64,000 nt of DNA from Streptomyces fodineus (GTDB taxonomy: Bacteria; Actinomycetota; Actinomycetes; Streptomycetales; Streptomycetaceae). Position 1 is the first letter of the stretch, and every line of letters begins with the position of its first letter. Positions 22,109-31,887 of this stretch are shown piece by piece. The stretch spans positions 7,440,001 to 7,504,000 of the forward strand of contig NZ_CP017248.1 in assembly GCF_001735805.1 (NCBI RefSeq), in the 5' to 3' direction. The position numbers and the translations under genes were made by a program. The notes beneath the pieces were generated by a model that saw only the letters and a program-made list of their open reading frames with translations, had not been told where the DNA came from and ran no database searches.

Positions 22109-22132
22109 ATGGCCATTCTCCTCGCGCATTAG
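22109..22132 (+). CDS. Seven-codon leader peptide (MAILLAH) upstream of the ABC-F gene
   Basis: A short frame ATG-GCC-ATT-CTC-CTC-GCG-CAT-TAG begins 83 bases before the ABC-F start. A TAGACT box at 22096-22101 resembles a -10 element placed so that transcription would begin at or next to the ATG, giving a leaderless message. No matching -35 box is evident. ABC-F antibiotic-resistance genes are often controlled by ribosome stalling on short leader frames, which makes this frame worth recording. It is not proven to be translated. Confidence 0.5.
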   Translation: MAILLAH

Positions 22133-22191
22133 ACGGCGGGAACGTCCTCAGCCGCCCACCCGCCAATCCCTGTACGTCCTGGAGTCTGTCC

Positions 22192-23769
<1,578 letters not shown>

Positions 23770-23790
<21 letters not shown>

Positions 23791-24074
23791 TCAACTGCGT
23801 ATGGATCATTCGGCTTATCCGTGATCCATCATCTGTGTGAGATCTCCTCGTATCGAGGTGTGTCGTACACGGAATTTCCGGCCGATCCCTTGCGTGCCAA
23901 GGGGTCGGCCGCTGCGCGTCGCTGACCTGGTACTTCGCGAATCCACCCGTTCGGGCCCGTCGACACCACTCCGTGGAATCCCTCATTCCGCTTGTGGGGA
24001 TCCACTCCTGTCGTCACAACGATGTCTCACGGACCTTGCCGAATGGGTGGCCATCACGCCCAAGAGGGGTGATC
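23770..24074. promoter_or_regulatory. Cluster of eight GATC sites between the ABC-F gene and gbn
   Basis: The 323-base gap before gbn contains no gene. GATC occurs at 23770, 23789, 23804, 23823, 23841, 23884, 23999 and 24071, the first lying inside the ABC-F 3' end. About one would be expected by base composition. Five of them are spaced by 15-19 bases. The S. coelicolor homologue of the next gene, Gbn, is named for binding GATC, so this may be an autoregulatory region. Confidence 0.55.
23880..23910 (+). terminator. Hairpin terminator after the ABC-F gene
   Basis: A 12-bp stem with one G-T wobble (GGCCGATCCCTT at 23880-23891, AAGGGGTCGGCC at 23899-23910) and a 7-base loop. It lies 90 bases after the ABC-F stop and 200 bases before gbn. 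Confidence 0.6.
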
Positions 24075-24113
24075 ATGAGGAGACCAGAGCGCACTTCCCA
24101 TGAGGAGGCACGG

Positions 24114-24335
24114 GTGGCCGAGACTCTGAAGAAGGGCAGCCGGGTGACCGGCGCCGCGCGCGACAAGCTCGCGGCAGACCTGAAGAAGAAGTACGACTCC
24201 GGTGCGAGCATCCGGGCGCTGGCCGAGGAGACCGGCCGCTCGTATGGCTTCGTACACCGGATGCTCAGCGAGTCGGGCGTCACGCTTCGTGGGCGTGGCG
24301 GAGCGACCCGGGGCAAGAAGGCCGCATCGTCCTGA
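24114..24335 (+). CDS. gbn: GATC-binding nucleoid-associated protein Gbn
   Basis: 73-residue basic helix-turn-helix protein beginning VAETLKKGSRVTGAARDKL, with a DNA-binding core DSGASIRALAEETGRSYGFV and the basic tail GRGGATRGKKAASS. Length and sequence match the protein I recall as SCO1839/Gbn of S. coelicolor, a small nucleoid protein that binds GATC across the chromosome and affects development. The GTG start at 24114 has a strong GAGGAGG six bases upstream, and a longer frame starting at 24066 lacks this. GATC sites are unusually dense just upstream. Confidence 0.9.
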   Translation: MAETLKKGSRVTGAARDKLAADLKKKYDSGASIRALAEETGRSYGFVHRMLSESGVTLRGRGGATRGKKAASS

Positions 24336-24463
24336 CTCCGGGCGGCCCATCGGCTTCGATGGTGGCCACCCGGTCGGCGATCTGACCGGCCGGGTGGTTA
24401 CTGTGCAGTCACTTAAGCATGCCGTAGGCATGCCCGGATGACCGCACCCATCGGAGGCGCCCC

Positions 24464-25267
24464 ATGGCTTCGCCCGACCAGGACCTCGCTCCTGTACTCG
24501 ACAAGGACGGCGTACGGCTCACCGTCGACGACGCGCTCGCCACGGTGACGCTGACCAACCCGGCCAAGCGCAACGCGCAGAGCCCCGCCCTGTGGCGGGC
24601 GCTCACCGAGGCCGGGCGGCTGCTGCCGGGCTCCGTCCGTGTCGTAGTGCTGCGCGGCGAGGGCGTGTCCTTCTCCGCCGGGCTGGACCGGCAGATGTTC
24701 ACCCCTGAGGGGATCCCGGGCGAGCCGACCTTCATCGATCTCGCGCGCCGTGACGACGCCGGGCTCGACACGAGCATCACCGAGTTCCAGGAGGCGTTCA
24801 CCTGGTGGCGGCGCAGTGACATCGTGTCCATCGCCGCCGTCCAGGGGCACGCCATCGGGGCCGGTTTCCAGCTCGCGCTCGCCTGCGATCTGCGGGTCGT
24901 CGCCGACGACGTGCAGTTCGCCATGCGCGAGACCAGCCTCGGCCTCGTCCCCGACCTGACCGGCACGCACCCGCTGGTCGGTCTCGTCGGGTATGCCCGC
25001 GCACTGGAGATCTGCGCCACCGGACGCTTCGTCGGCGCGGCGGAGTCGGTGGCGTGCGGGCTGGCCAACATCGCCGTACCCGGCGGTCAACTGGACGACG
25101 CTGTACGGGACTTGGCCGCGGCCCTGCTGGCCGCGCCGAAGGACGCGGTCGTAGAGACCAAGGCGTTGCTGCGGGGCGCGGTGGACCGTACGTACGACGA
25201 GCAGCGGGCGGCCGAACGGGCTGCTCAGGCACGCCGGCTCCGGGATCTGGCCGGCCTCGGCGAATGA
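24464..25267 (+). CDS. Enoyl-CoA hydratase/isomerase family protein
   Basis: 267 residues of the crotonase fold. The oxyanion-hole segments are visible: RGEGVSFSAGLDRQMF near residues 64-79, and VQGHAIGAGFQLALACDLRV near 125-144, followed by FAMRETSLGLVPDL where the catalytic acidic residues usually lie. The N-terminus LTNPAKRNAQSPALWRAL is typical. Which acyl-CoA it acts on cannot be judged. It starts 128 bases after gbn with CATCGGAGGCGCCCC as ribosome binding context, and its stop faces the convergent Asp23-like gene 17 bases away. Confidence 0.88.
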   Translation: MASPDQDLAPVLDKDGVRLTVDDALATVTLTNPAKRNAQSPALWRALTEAGRLLPGSVRVVVLRGEGVSFSAGLDRQMFTPEGIPGEPTFIDLARRDDAGLDTSITEFQEAFTWWRRSDIVSIAAVQGHAIGAGFQLALACDLRVVADDVQFAMRETSLGLVPDLTGTHPLVGLVGYARALEICATGRFVGAAESVACGLANIAVPGGQLDDAVRDLAAALLAAPKDAVVETKALLRGAVDRTYDEQRAAERAAQARRLRDLAGLGE

Positions 25268-25283
25268 GCCCCGCGCCGGTCGC

Positions 25284-26006
25284 TCAGCCGACCGCCGTCA
25301 CCAGCACCGCCACGGTCGGCCGGTCCTCCAGCGCATCTCGTACGGCCGCACGGACCCGCCGGGCCACCTCGACGGCCCGGTGGTCCGCGCCGGTCGCCAG
25401 CTCCACGCGCGCGTGCCGGTGCGCCAGCGCCGTACCAGCCGTGCGTTCCTCCAGGTGAATCGCCCGGCCGAGGCCGCCGAGCGAGCCGGTCAGCCCGGTC
25501 ACGCCGGGGACGGACAGCGCGGCCTCGGCGGCCCTCGCCTCGTCCGGGTCCGTGGCCTCCCGCGCGGGCACCGGCCGCGGCGCACGCACCTCCGGGGCCG
25601 GCTCCTGCGACTCCAGCAGGTCGGTCACCCGCAGATCCACCTCCCTCAGCACGAGCCCGAGCCGTTCCGCCGCGGCCGTCGCCAGCGTCAGCCGCAGCCG
25701 GGACGCCACCGCCGGCAGCGGCTCGGCGGCCGTCGCCGCGAAGTCCGCCGACAGCCGCAGCGGGCCGGGCGGCAGGGCGCTCGGCGGAGCCGGTACGACC
25801 GGCTGGTCCACCTCATCCGGATCGGCCAGCGTCAGCCGCAGCGCGTCCAGCCGTACCCCCGGCACCCCGGCCGCCGCCGCGCGCTCCAGTACCGTCCGGG
25901 CCGCGCCCTCCGCGATCCACGCGCCGTCGCGTGGCCCGCCCAGCGGCAGCAGCCTGCCGAGCCCCACCTGGCGCCGAACTTCCTGTGTCCACCGGTCCGC
26001 CGTCAT
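25284..26006 (-). CDS. Conserved protein with C-terminal Asp23-like domain
   Basis: 240 residues. I do not recognise a characterised family; similar Streptomyces proteins are often labelled nucleopolyhedrovirus P10 family, which says little. The N-terminal half has repeated acidic and proline-rich segments. The last 80 residues (ALSVPGVTGLTGSLGGLG, then HARVELATGADHRAVEVARR and VRAAVRDALEDRPTVAVLV) follow the strand-strand-helix pattern of Asp23 domains. The ATG at 26006 has GGAGG just upstream. It is divergent from the first Asp23 gene with a 100-base shared promoter region. Confidence 0.75.
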   Translation of the reverse strand: MTADRWTQEVRRQVGLGRLLPLGGPRDGAWIAEGAARTVLERAAAAGVPGVRLDALRLTLADPDEVDQPVVPAPPSALPPGPLRLSADFAATAAEPLPAVASRLRLTLATAAAERLGLVLREVDLRVTDLLESQEPAPEVRAPRPVPAREATDPDEARAAEAALSVPGVTGLTGSLGGLGRAIHLEERTAGTALAHRHARVELATGADHRAVEVARRVRAAVRDALEDRPTVAVLVTAVG

Positions 26007-26106
26007 TCCTCCAGCGTGCCGTATCAGCGGCGCGCAGCCGGGGAACCTTGCATACGGTGGGTGTAGAAGGACCGAAGGGGACGACGACCGAAAGGGACGT
26101 ACGGCG

Positions 26107-26580
26107 ATGACCGACATGACGACGACCCCAGAGGGCGACTTCGAGCCACAGGCGCCGACCCGCAAGACCACCCGCCGAGGCGGCGGCGATCCGGCGGCCC
26201 GTGGCCGGACCACCATCGCCGACGGCGTAGTCGAGAAGATCGCGGGTCTCGCGGCCCGGGACGTGGTCGGCGTCCACACCATGGGCAGCGGCCTGGCCCG
26301 CACCTTCGGCGCCGTACGGGACCGGGTGCCGGGCGGCTCGAAGTCGGTGACGCGGGGTGTGAAGGCCGAGGTCGGCGAGGTGCAGACCGCGCTCGATCTG
26401 GAGATCGTCGTGGACTACGGCGTCTCGATCGGCGATGTCGCCCGCGCCGTGCGGGAGAACGTGATCGCCGCCGTGGAGCGCATGACCGGGCTCGAGGTGG
26501 TCGAGGTCAACATCGCGGTGAGCGACGTCAAGCTGCCCGAGGAAGAGGACGAGGAGCCCGAGCCGCCCCGGATCCAGTGA
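26107..26580 (+). CDS. Asp23/Gls24 family envelope stress protein
   Basis: 157 residues. The Asp23 core runs from GRTTIADGVVEKIAGLAARDV (about residues 33-53) through VQTALDLEIVVDYGVSIGDVARAVRENVIAAVERMTGLEVVEVNIAV (two breaks added by the reader are not implied; the core ends near 143). The N-terminus is Thr/Arg-rich and disordered-looking, and the C-terminus is very acidic (PEEEDEEPEPP). Asp23 proteins of Gram-positive bacteria sit at the inner membrane face, held by AmaP-type anchors. This is the first gene of a five-gene plus-strand run that includes such an anchor. Confidence 0.87.
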   Translation: MTDMTTTPEGDFEPQAPTRKTTRRGGGDPAARGRTTIADGVVEKIAGLAARDVVGVHTMGSGLARTFGAVRDRVPGGSKSVTRGVKAEVGEVQTALDLEIVVDYGVSIGDVARAVRENVIAAVERMTGLEVVEVNIAVSDVKLPEEEDEEPEPPRIQ

Positions 26581-26628
26581 CGCACCGGCGGCCCGGGACC
26601 GCGTCCGCGACGAGCTGAGGAGCGCTGC

Positions 26629-26823
26629 ATGAGCATGGCCGTGGTCGGCATGATCGCCGGAATGGCCCTGGGTTTCGCCGGGTACTTCGGCGGCTTCGGT
26701 GCCTTCCTGCTGGTGGCGGCGCTGGGTGCGATCGGGTTCGTCGCCGGCCGGTTCGCCGAGGGCGACCTGGATCCGGGCGAGTTCTTCCGCACCCGCGACC
26801 ACCGGCGCGAACGGCGGCGGTGA
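26629..26823 (+). CDS. Small membrane protein in the Asp23 operon
   Basis: 64 residues with two closely spaced hydrophobic helices (MAVVGMIAGMALGFAGYFGG and GAFLLVAALGAIGFVAGRF) followed by a charged tail ending in RTRDHRRERRR. GGAG precedes the ATG at 26629. A protein of this sort between Asp23 genes may be an extra membrane tether. I cannot assign a function. The next gene begins seven bases after its stop, so they are surely co-transcribed. Confidence 0.82.
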   Translation: MSMAVVGMIAGMALGFAGYFGGFGAFLLVAALGAIGFVAGRFAEGDLDPGEFFRTRDHRRERRR

Positions 26824-26829
26824 CCGGCG

Positions 26830-27186
26830 GTGACCGCCGAGACCGACGCGGTCCGACCGGCGTCGGCCCCCGTGCCGGCGGGCGAGCGCGGCGCCACCCG
26901 GATCGCCGACCGGGTCGTGGCGAAGATCGCCGCGCAGGCCGCCCGCGAGGCGCTGCCGCCGCTGCCCGCCGGCGCGGTGGCCCCGCACGCCACGGTGGTC
27001 GTCCAGCAGGAGACGGCCCGCGTCCGGGTCCACCTCGAACTCGCCTACCCCTGCGACATCGGCGCCCGCTGCGCCGCCGTGCGTCGTCATGTCGCCGAGC
27101 GGGTAAGCGCGTTGGTGGACATGGAGGTGCCCGGCGTCGCCGTCCAGGTCGAACGGCTGCACCCGGCACCGCACGGGAGGGCGTGA
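26830..27186 (+). CDS. Second Asp23/Gls24 family protein
   Basis: 118 residues, essentially one Asp23 domain: GATRIADRVVAKIAAQAAREAL (about 21-42), a strand pair VVVQQETARVRVHLELAYP, then the helix CAAVRRHVAERVSALVDMEV and final strand VAVQVERLHP. It starts with GTG at 26830, seven bases after the small membrane protein, and its stop overlaps the next ATG by one base (TGATG). It is smaller and more diverged than the first Asp23 protein. Confidence 0.85.
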   Translation: MTAETDAVRPASAPVPAGERGATRIADRVVAKIAAQAAREALPPLPAGAVAPHATVVVQQETARVRVHLELAYPCDIGARCAAVRRHVAERVSALVDMEVPGVAVQVERLHPAPHGRA

Positions 27187-27800
27187 TGAGCGAGCCGCGG
27201 ACGACCACCCCGACCCTCGACAAGGACCCCGGCACCACCCCGCCCGCCCCCGCCGACGGCAGCGGCCGCTTCTGGTCGGCGCGCCGCGTCCCGGCCGCCG
27301 TCGTCGCGGTCCTGCTGCTGGCGGCCGCCGGCCTTCTGCTGTACGACATCGCCGCCGTACGCGCCCACCGGCCCGCGATGCACTGGCGCCGCGCCCTGGC
27401 CCGGCAACTGGCCGAACGGCCCCTGGACGACGTCTGGGTGCTGGCCGGCGCGGCCGTCACCGTCGTCCTGGGCCTGTGGCTGATCGCCCTCGCGGTCACG
27501 CCGGGACTGCGCGGACTGCTGCCCATGCGGCGCCCGCACCCCGACGTCCGCGCCGCGCTCCGGCGTGACGCGGCGGCGCTGCTGCTGCGCGACCGGGCCC
27601 TGGACGTCACCGGGGTCCGGTCGGTGCGGGTGCGGATGCGCCGCAAGAGGGCCGAGGTCCGTGTCGTCTCGCACTTCCGTGACCTGGACGAGGTCGGCGC
27701 CGACCTGTACACCGCACTCACGGAGGCGATCCAGCAGCTCGGCCTGCCCCGGCCCCCCACGCTGTCCGTGCAGGTGACACGGCCCGGGCGGAAGGGGTGA
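27186..27800 (+). CDS. Membrane protein with C-terminal Asp23-like domain (DUF6286 type)
   Basis: 204 residues. A Thr/Pro-rich cytoplasmic start is followed by two membrane helices (VPAAVVAVLLLAAAGLLLYD and VLAGAAVTVVLGLWLIALAV) enclosing an RAHRPAMHWRRAL loop, then a cytoplasmic domain with RDRALDVTGVRSVRVRM, AEVRVVSHFRDLDEVGADL and LTEAIQQLGLPRPPTLSVQV. That last part has the Asp23/AmaP strand-strand-helix pattern. The ATG at 27186 shares a base with the previous stop, and its own stop overlaps the next start as GTGA. Confidence 0.83.
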   Translation: MSEPRTTTPTLDKDPGTTPPAPADGSGRFWSARRVPAAVVAVLLLAAAGLLLYDIAAVRAHRPAMHWRRALARQLAERPLDDVWVLAGAAVTVVLGLWLIALAVTPGLRGLLPMRRPHPDVRAALRRDAAALLLRDRALDVTGVRSVRVRMRRKRAEVRVVSHFRDLDEVGADLYTALTEAIQQLGLPRPPTLSVQVTRPGRKG

Positions 27801-28387
27801 CGGCGATGCGCAGGGGTGTCCTCCACCGTGTACTGCTGGCCCTCGTGGGCCTGTTCCTGCTGGTGCTCGGCGCTACGGTGCTGGCCGTCGGCCTGGGTGC
27901 GCCGCCGCCCTCCTGGTGGATCCACGCCGGCCCGCACGACGTGCTGCTCAGCAGGTCCGAACGCACGCACTGGCGGGACACGAACTGGTGGTGGCCGACG
28001 GTCGTCGGCGGCCTGGCCGTCCTGCTCCTGCTCGCCCTGTGGTGGCTCACGACGGTCCTGCGCCGCCGCAGGCCGGCCGAGATCCTCATCGACACCGGCG
28101 ACGGCGCGTCGGCACTCCTGCGCGCCAGGGCCCTGGAGTCGGCCCTGGCCGAGGACGCCGTCCAGCAGGAGGGCGTGGCCCACGCGGAGGTCATCCTGCG
28201 GGGCAGCCGTACGGCACCCACGGCACGGGTCCGGCTCCACCTGGAGCGGGACATGGACCCGGCAACGGCCCTGCACGAGTTCACCACCCGGGCGCTGACC
28301 CACGCCCGCGAGTCGGCGGGCCTGGCATCGCTTCGGGCGGAGGTACACCTGCGGGGCGTGAAACACCGTGCGGGAAGGGTCACTTGA
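27797..28387 (+). CDS. amaP: Alkaline shock response membrane anchor, AmaP-like
   Basis: 196 residues. Two membrane helices (VLLALVGLFLLVLGATVLAV and VVGGLAVLLLLALWWLTTVL) enclose an extracytoplasmic loop with a W-rich stretch (RTHWRDTNWWWPT). The cytoplasmic part after RRRRPAE carries an Asp23-like domain (RALESALAEDAVQQEGV, VRLHLERDMDPATALHEFTT, AGLASLRAEVHLRG). In staphylococci AmaP anchors Asp23 at the membrane. Here it closes the Asp23 run, so the same assembly is likely. Start GTG at 27797, coupled to the preceding gene. Confidence 0.83.
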   Translation: MTAMRRGVLHRVLLALVGLFLLVLGATVLAVGLGAPPPSWWIHAGPHDVLLSRSERTHWRDTNWWWPTVVGGLAVLLLLALWWLTTVLRRRRPAEILIDTGDGASALLRARALESALAEDAVQQEGVAHAEVILRGSRTAPTARVRLHLERDMDPATALHEFTTRALTHARESAGLASLRAEVHLRGVKHRAGRVT

Positions 28388-28421
28388 CCACGGAGGCGGC
28401 GGGGAAACCCGCCTCGGCCCC

Positions 28422-29177
28422 TTAGAACCCGTGGCGCATGCCCCCGTCCACGGGCAGCATGACCCCGCTCAGATACGACGCGGCGGGCGAGAGCAGGAAG
28501 GCGGCCGCCTTCCCGAACTCCTGTGGCGTCCCATACCTCCGCAACGGGATCCGGGACTCGTTGGCGGCCCGGGTGGCCTCGGGGTCGGCGGACAGCGAGT
28601 CCAGCTCACGCACGCGGTCGGTGTCGATACGCGCCGGCAGCAGGCCCACGACCCGGATCCCGCGCGGCCCCAGCTCGTCCGCGAGCGACTTGGCGAAGCC
28701 GGCGAGTCCGGGCCGCAGCCCGTTGGAGATGGTCAGCCCCGGAATCGGCTCGTGCACCGACCCGGACAGCACGAACCCGATGACCCCGCCCGGCTCCAAC
28801 TCGGCCGACGCCGCGCGAGCGAGGCGCACCGCACCGAGGAACACCGACTCGAACGCGCCCAGCCACTGCTCGTCGGTGTTGTCCGCGACGAACCCCGGCG
28901 CCGGACCGCCCACGCTCACCAGCAGGCCGTGGAAGCCGCCGAAGTGTTCACGGGCGGCCGCGATCAGCCGCTCCGGGGCATCGGCGTCGGCGTTGTCCAC
29001 GGCCAGGCCCACCGCGTTCGGACCCAGTTCGGCGGCGGCCTCGGCCACCCGCTTCCCGTCCCGGCCGCTGATCACGACCTTCGCCCCGTCGGCGACGAGT
29101 TCCCGCGCGGCGGCGTTGCCCAGCCCACGACTCGCCCCGGTGACGACGTACACCCGGTCCTTCAGTCCAAGATCCAT
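28422..29177 (-). CDS. SDR family oxidoreductase
   Basis: 251-residue classical short-chain dehydrogenase/reductase. It has the cofactor loop VTGASRGLGNAAA near residues 12-24, a VDNAD motif near 60, and SVGGPAPG in place of the usual NNAG. The typical catalytic Tyr-x3-Lys is not evident at the expected place: around residues 150-160 the sequence reads SNGLRPGLAGFAKSL, so Tyr appears replaced. This makes it an atypical SDR that may not reduce a normal carbonyl substrate. The C-terminus ASYLSGVMLPVDGGM is standard. It lies five bases after the GH15 gene on the same strand. Confidence 0.85.
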   Translation of the reverse strand: MDLGLKDRVYVVTGASRGLGNAAARELVADGAKVVISGRDGKRVAEAAAELGPNAVGLAVDNADADAPERLIAAAREHFGGFHGLLVSVGGPAPGFVADNTDEQWLGAFESVFLGAVRLARAASAELEPGGVIGFVLSGSVHEPIPGLTISNGLRPGLAGFAKSLADELGPRGIRVVGLLPARIDTDRVRELDSLSADPEATRAANESRIPLRRYGTPQEFGKAAAFLLSPAASYLSGVMLPVDGGMRHGF

Positions 29178-29181
29178 GGCC

Positions 29182-30966
29182 CTATCCTGCCTGGTCGTCC
29201 CCGAACAGCGTGAGGGCGGTGTTCACCAGCCCGATGTGACTGAAGGCCTGCGGGAAGTTGCCCAGCTGGAAGCCGCGGACGGGGTCGTACTCCTCGGCCA
29301 GCAGCCCCACGTCGTTGACCAGTCGCACCAGCCGGTCGAACAGCTCGCGAGCCTCCTCCTCCCGGCCCGTCATATGCAGGGCGTCGGCCAGCCAGAACGA
29401 GCAGGCCAGGAAGGCGCCCTCGCCGCTCGGCAGGCCGTCGATCACCGAGTCGTCGGTGTCGTAGCGGCGCAGGAAGCCGCCGTGCCCGAGGTCGTCGCGG
29501 ACCGCGTCGACCGTGCCGACCACCCGTGGGTCGTCGGGCGGCAGGAAGCCGACGCGCGGGATGAGCAGCAGCGCCGCGTCGAGTTCGCGGGAGCCGTAGT
29601 ACTGCGTGAAGGTGTTGCGCTCGGGGTCGTACCCCTTCTCGCACACCTCCTTGTGGACCTCGTCGCGGAGGCTGCGCCAGCCCGCCAGGTCGCCCTTGAG
29701 GTCCTTGTACTCCTCCAGCGTCTTCACGGCGCGGTCGGCGGCCACCCACACCATCACCTTGGAGTGCACGAACTGCCGCCGGCCGCCGCGCACCTCCCAC
29801 AGGCCCTCGTCCGGCTGCCGCCAGGCCGACTCCAGGAACGACATCAGGGAACGCTGCATCCCCCACATGTGCGGCCGCTGGGGCAGGCCCGAGCTGCGGG
29901 CCAGCGCCAGCGAGTCCATCACCTCGCCGTACACGTCGAGCTGGAGCTGCTCGACGGCGCCGTTGCCGATGCGTACGGGAGAGGAGGCGACGAAGCCGGG
30001 CAACCAGGGCAGCTCGCACTCCGGCAGCCGTCGCTCGCCCGCGACGCCGTACATGATCTGCAGGTCGGCCGGGTTGCCGGCGACCGCGCGCAGCAGCCAG
30101 TCGCGCCAGGCCGAGGCCTCGTCGTGGTAGCCGGCGGTGAGCAGCGTGCCGAGGGTGAGGGTGGAGTCGCGCAGCCAGCAGTACCGGTAGTCCCAGTTGC
30201 GCACACCGCCCGGCTGCTCCGGCAGCGAGGTGGTCGCCGCGGCGACGATCCCGCCGGTGGGGGCGTAGGTGAGGGCCTTGAGGGTGATCAGGGAGCGGAC
30301 GACCGTATCCCGGTAGGGGCCCTGGTAGGTGCACTGCCGGGCCCAGCGCCGCCAGTCGGTGACGCTGGACTCCAGGCCCTCGTACGGGTCGTTGAGCGGC
30401 GGGCGCCGCTCGTGCGAGGGGTGCCAGGTGAGCACGAACGCGACCCGGTCGCCCTCGCCGAGCGTGAACTCCGAGTGGGTGCCGAAGTCCTCGCCCCAGG
30501 TGCGTACGGCCGGCTCGGAGCGCAGCCAGACCGAGTCCGGCCCGGCGACGGCCACCCGGTGCCCGTCCGCGCGGCGCACCCACGGCATGATCGAGCCGTA
30601 GTCGAAGCGGAGGCGGAGGGTGCTGCGCACGGTGACCCGCCCGCTGACCCCTTCGACGATGCGTACGACGTCGGGGGTGCGGTCGCGCTGCGGCATCAGG
30701 TCGGTGACGCGGACCGTGCCCTCGGGGGTCTCCCACTCGGTGTCGAGGACGAGGGTGTCGGGCCGGTAGGCGCGGCGCGTGCAGGTGTCCGCTCCCTCGG
30801 GGGCGATCCGCCAGTACCCGTGGTCGTCGTCGCCCAGCAGCCGGGCGAAGCAGGCGCCGGAGTCGAAGCGGGGCAGGCACAGCCAGTCGATCGAGCCGTT
30901 CCGGCCGACCAGCGCCGCGGTCTGCTCGTCGCCGATGAGGGCGTAGTCCTCGATGCGCGCGTCCAC
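29182..30966 (-). CDS. GH15 family glycoside hydrolase (glucoamylase/trehalase-like)
   Basis: About 594 residues. It has the N-terminal domain RIEDYALIGDEQTAALVGRNGSIDWLC-type opening (split: RIEDYALIGDEQTAALV, then GRNGSIDWLCLPRFDS) and the (alpha/alpha)6 barrel with NWDYRYCWLRDSTLTLG, a substrate-site motif of this family. The catalytic acids are expected in SFLESAWRQPDEGLWEVRGG (the PDEGLWE acid) and EGAFLACSFW. Related actinobacterial enzymes hydrolyse trehalose or alpha-glucans in the cytoplasm. I saw no signal peptide. The GTG at 30966 has GGGAAG upstream. A TTG at 30999 is an alternative. Confidence 0.9.
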   Translation of the reverse strand: MDARIEDYALIGDEQTAALVGRNGSIDWLCLPRFDSGACFARLLGDDDHGYWRIAPEGADTCTRRAYRPDTLVLDTEWETPEGTVRVTDLMPQRDRTPDVVRIVEGVSGRVTVRSTLRLRFDYGSIMPWVRRADGHRVAVAGPDSVWLRSEPAVRTWGEDFGTHSEFTLGEGDRVAFVLTWHPSHERRPPLNDPYEGLESSVTDWRRWARQCTYQGPYRDTVVRSLITLKALTYAPTGGIVAAATTSLPEQPGGVRNWDYRYCWLRDSTLTLGTLLTAGYHDEASAWRDWLLRAVAGNPADLQIMYGVAGERRLPECELPWLPGFVASSPVRIGNGAVEQLQLDVYGEVMDSLALARSSGLPQRPHMWGMQRSLMSFLESAWRQPDEGLWEVRGGRRQFVHSKVMVWVAADRAVKTLEEYKDLKGDLAGWRSLRDEVHKEVCEKGYDPERNTFTQYYGSRELDAALLLIPRVGFLPPDDPRVVGTVDAVRDDLGHGGFLRRYDTDDSVIDGLPSGEGAFLACSFWLADALHMTGREEEARELFDRLVRLVNDVGLLAEEYDPVRGFQLGNFPQAFSHIGLVNTALTLFGDDQAG

Positions 30967-31040
30967 GGGATCCGGCTTCCCGGCGGACCAGGGGGCCAAT
31001 CAGGTGGTGCACCGGGGGAGTGACGGGCCCGGCCGTGCGG

Positions 31041-31838
31041 CTATACGGCGGCCGGCTCCGGCTCCTCCGGCTGCGCTTGCGCCGCGGCCTCCTGCTGGTC
31101 GCGGATCTCCCGCCGGAGCAGGAACCACCAGCCGACCGGGACGGCCGCGGCGAACAGCCACCACTGGATCATGTACGCGTAGTTCAGCGGGGCGTCCTCG
31201 CTGCCCGGGTCGGAGATCTGCTCCGGGGAGCCGCTCCTGGGCGTGGGCGCGGTCTGCTCGACATAGCCGCCGAGCACCTGCGCGCCGAGCCGGTGAGCCT
31301 CCTCCGCGCTGTTGATCAGCATGATCTGCCGGTCGGGGAGGCCCTTGACGTTCTTGATGCCGCTCGCCGCGGTCGTCTCGTCGGCCATCAGCCGCCCGGT
31401 GACGGTGCTCCGGCCGGACTGCGGGGCGGGGATCTTCGGGAAGGCGGTCTGGGCTCCGTCGGCGGGGATCCAGCCGCGGTTGACGAGCAGCACCTTGCCG
31501 TCGTCGAGGACGAAGGGGGTGAGCACGTGGAAGCCGACCTCGTCGTCGGAGTTGGTCCGGCGCCGGACCACGACCTCCTTGGCGGTGTCGAAGGTGCCGG
31601 TCGCGGTGACCGTGCGGTACTTCTCGGTGCGGGTCACGCTGTGGCCCGGGGAGGTCAGCCGCTCGACCGGGACCGGCTTGGCGTGCAGCGCCGAGGAGAC
31701 CAGGTCGTTGCGCGCGGTGCGCTCCTCGTACCGGTGCTTCTGCCAGAAACCCAGCCTGATCATCGTCGGGATCAGCGCGATCGCGACGATCGTGAGGATC
31801 ACCCACTGGCGTGACAACAGGAAGCGGTAGCGGTGCAC
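31041..31838 (-). CDS. SURF1 family cytochrome oxidase assembly protein
   Basis: About 265 residues. Two membrane helices bracket an extracytoplasmic domain: one near the N-terminus (VILTIVAIALIPTMIRLGFWQ) and one near the C-terminus (YMIQWWLFAAAVPVGWWFLL). The SURF1 hallmarks are the LGFWQKHRYEER segment after helix one, VLLVNRGWIPADG in the middle and NYAYMIQWWLFA before helix two. SURF1 proteins help insert haem into cytochrome aa3 oxidase. The tail is Glu/Pro/Ala-rich. The GTG at 31838 has GGAGG ten bases upstream. A longer frame to 31871 is less likely. Confidence 0.9.
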   Translation of the reverse strand: MHRYRFLLSRQWVILTIVAIALIPTMIRLGFWQKHRYEERTARNDLVSSALHAKPVPVERLTSPGHSVTRTEKYRTVTATGTFDTAKEVVVRRRTNSDDEVGFHVLTPFVLDDGKVLLVNRGWIPADGAQTAFPKIPAPQSGRSTVTGRLMADETTAASGIKNVKGLPDRQIMLINSAEEAHRLGAQVLGGYVEQTAPTPRSGSPEQISDPGSEDAPLNYAYMIQWWLFAAAVPVGWWFLLRREIRDQQEAAAQAQPEEPEPAAV

Positions 31839-31887
31839 CCCACGACGGTACCTCCGAGCCGCGGGGTGCATTCAGGCGGGTACCGGG

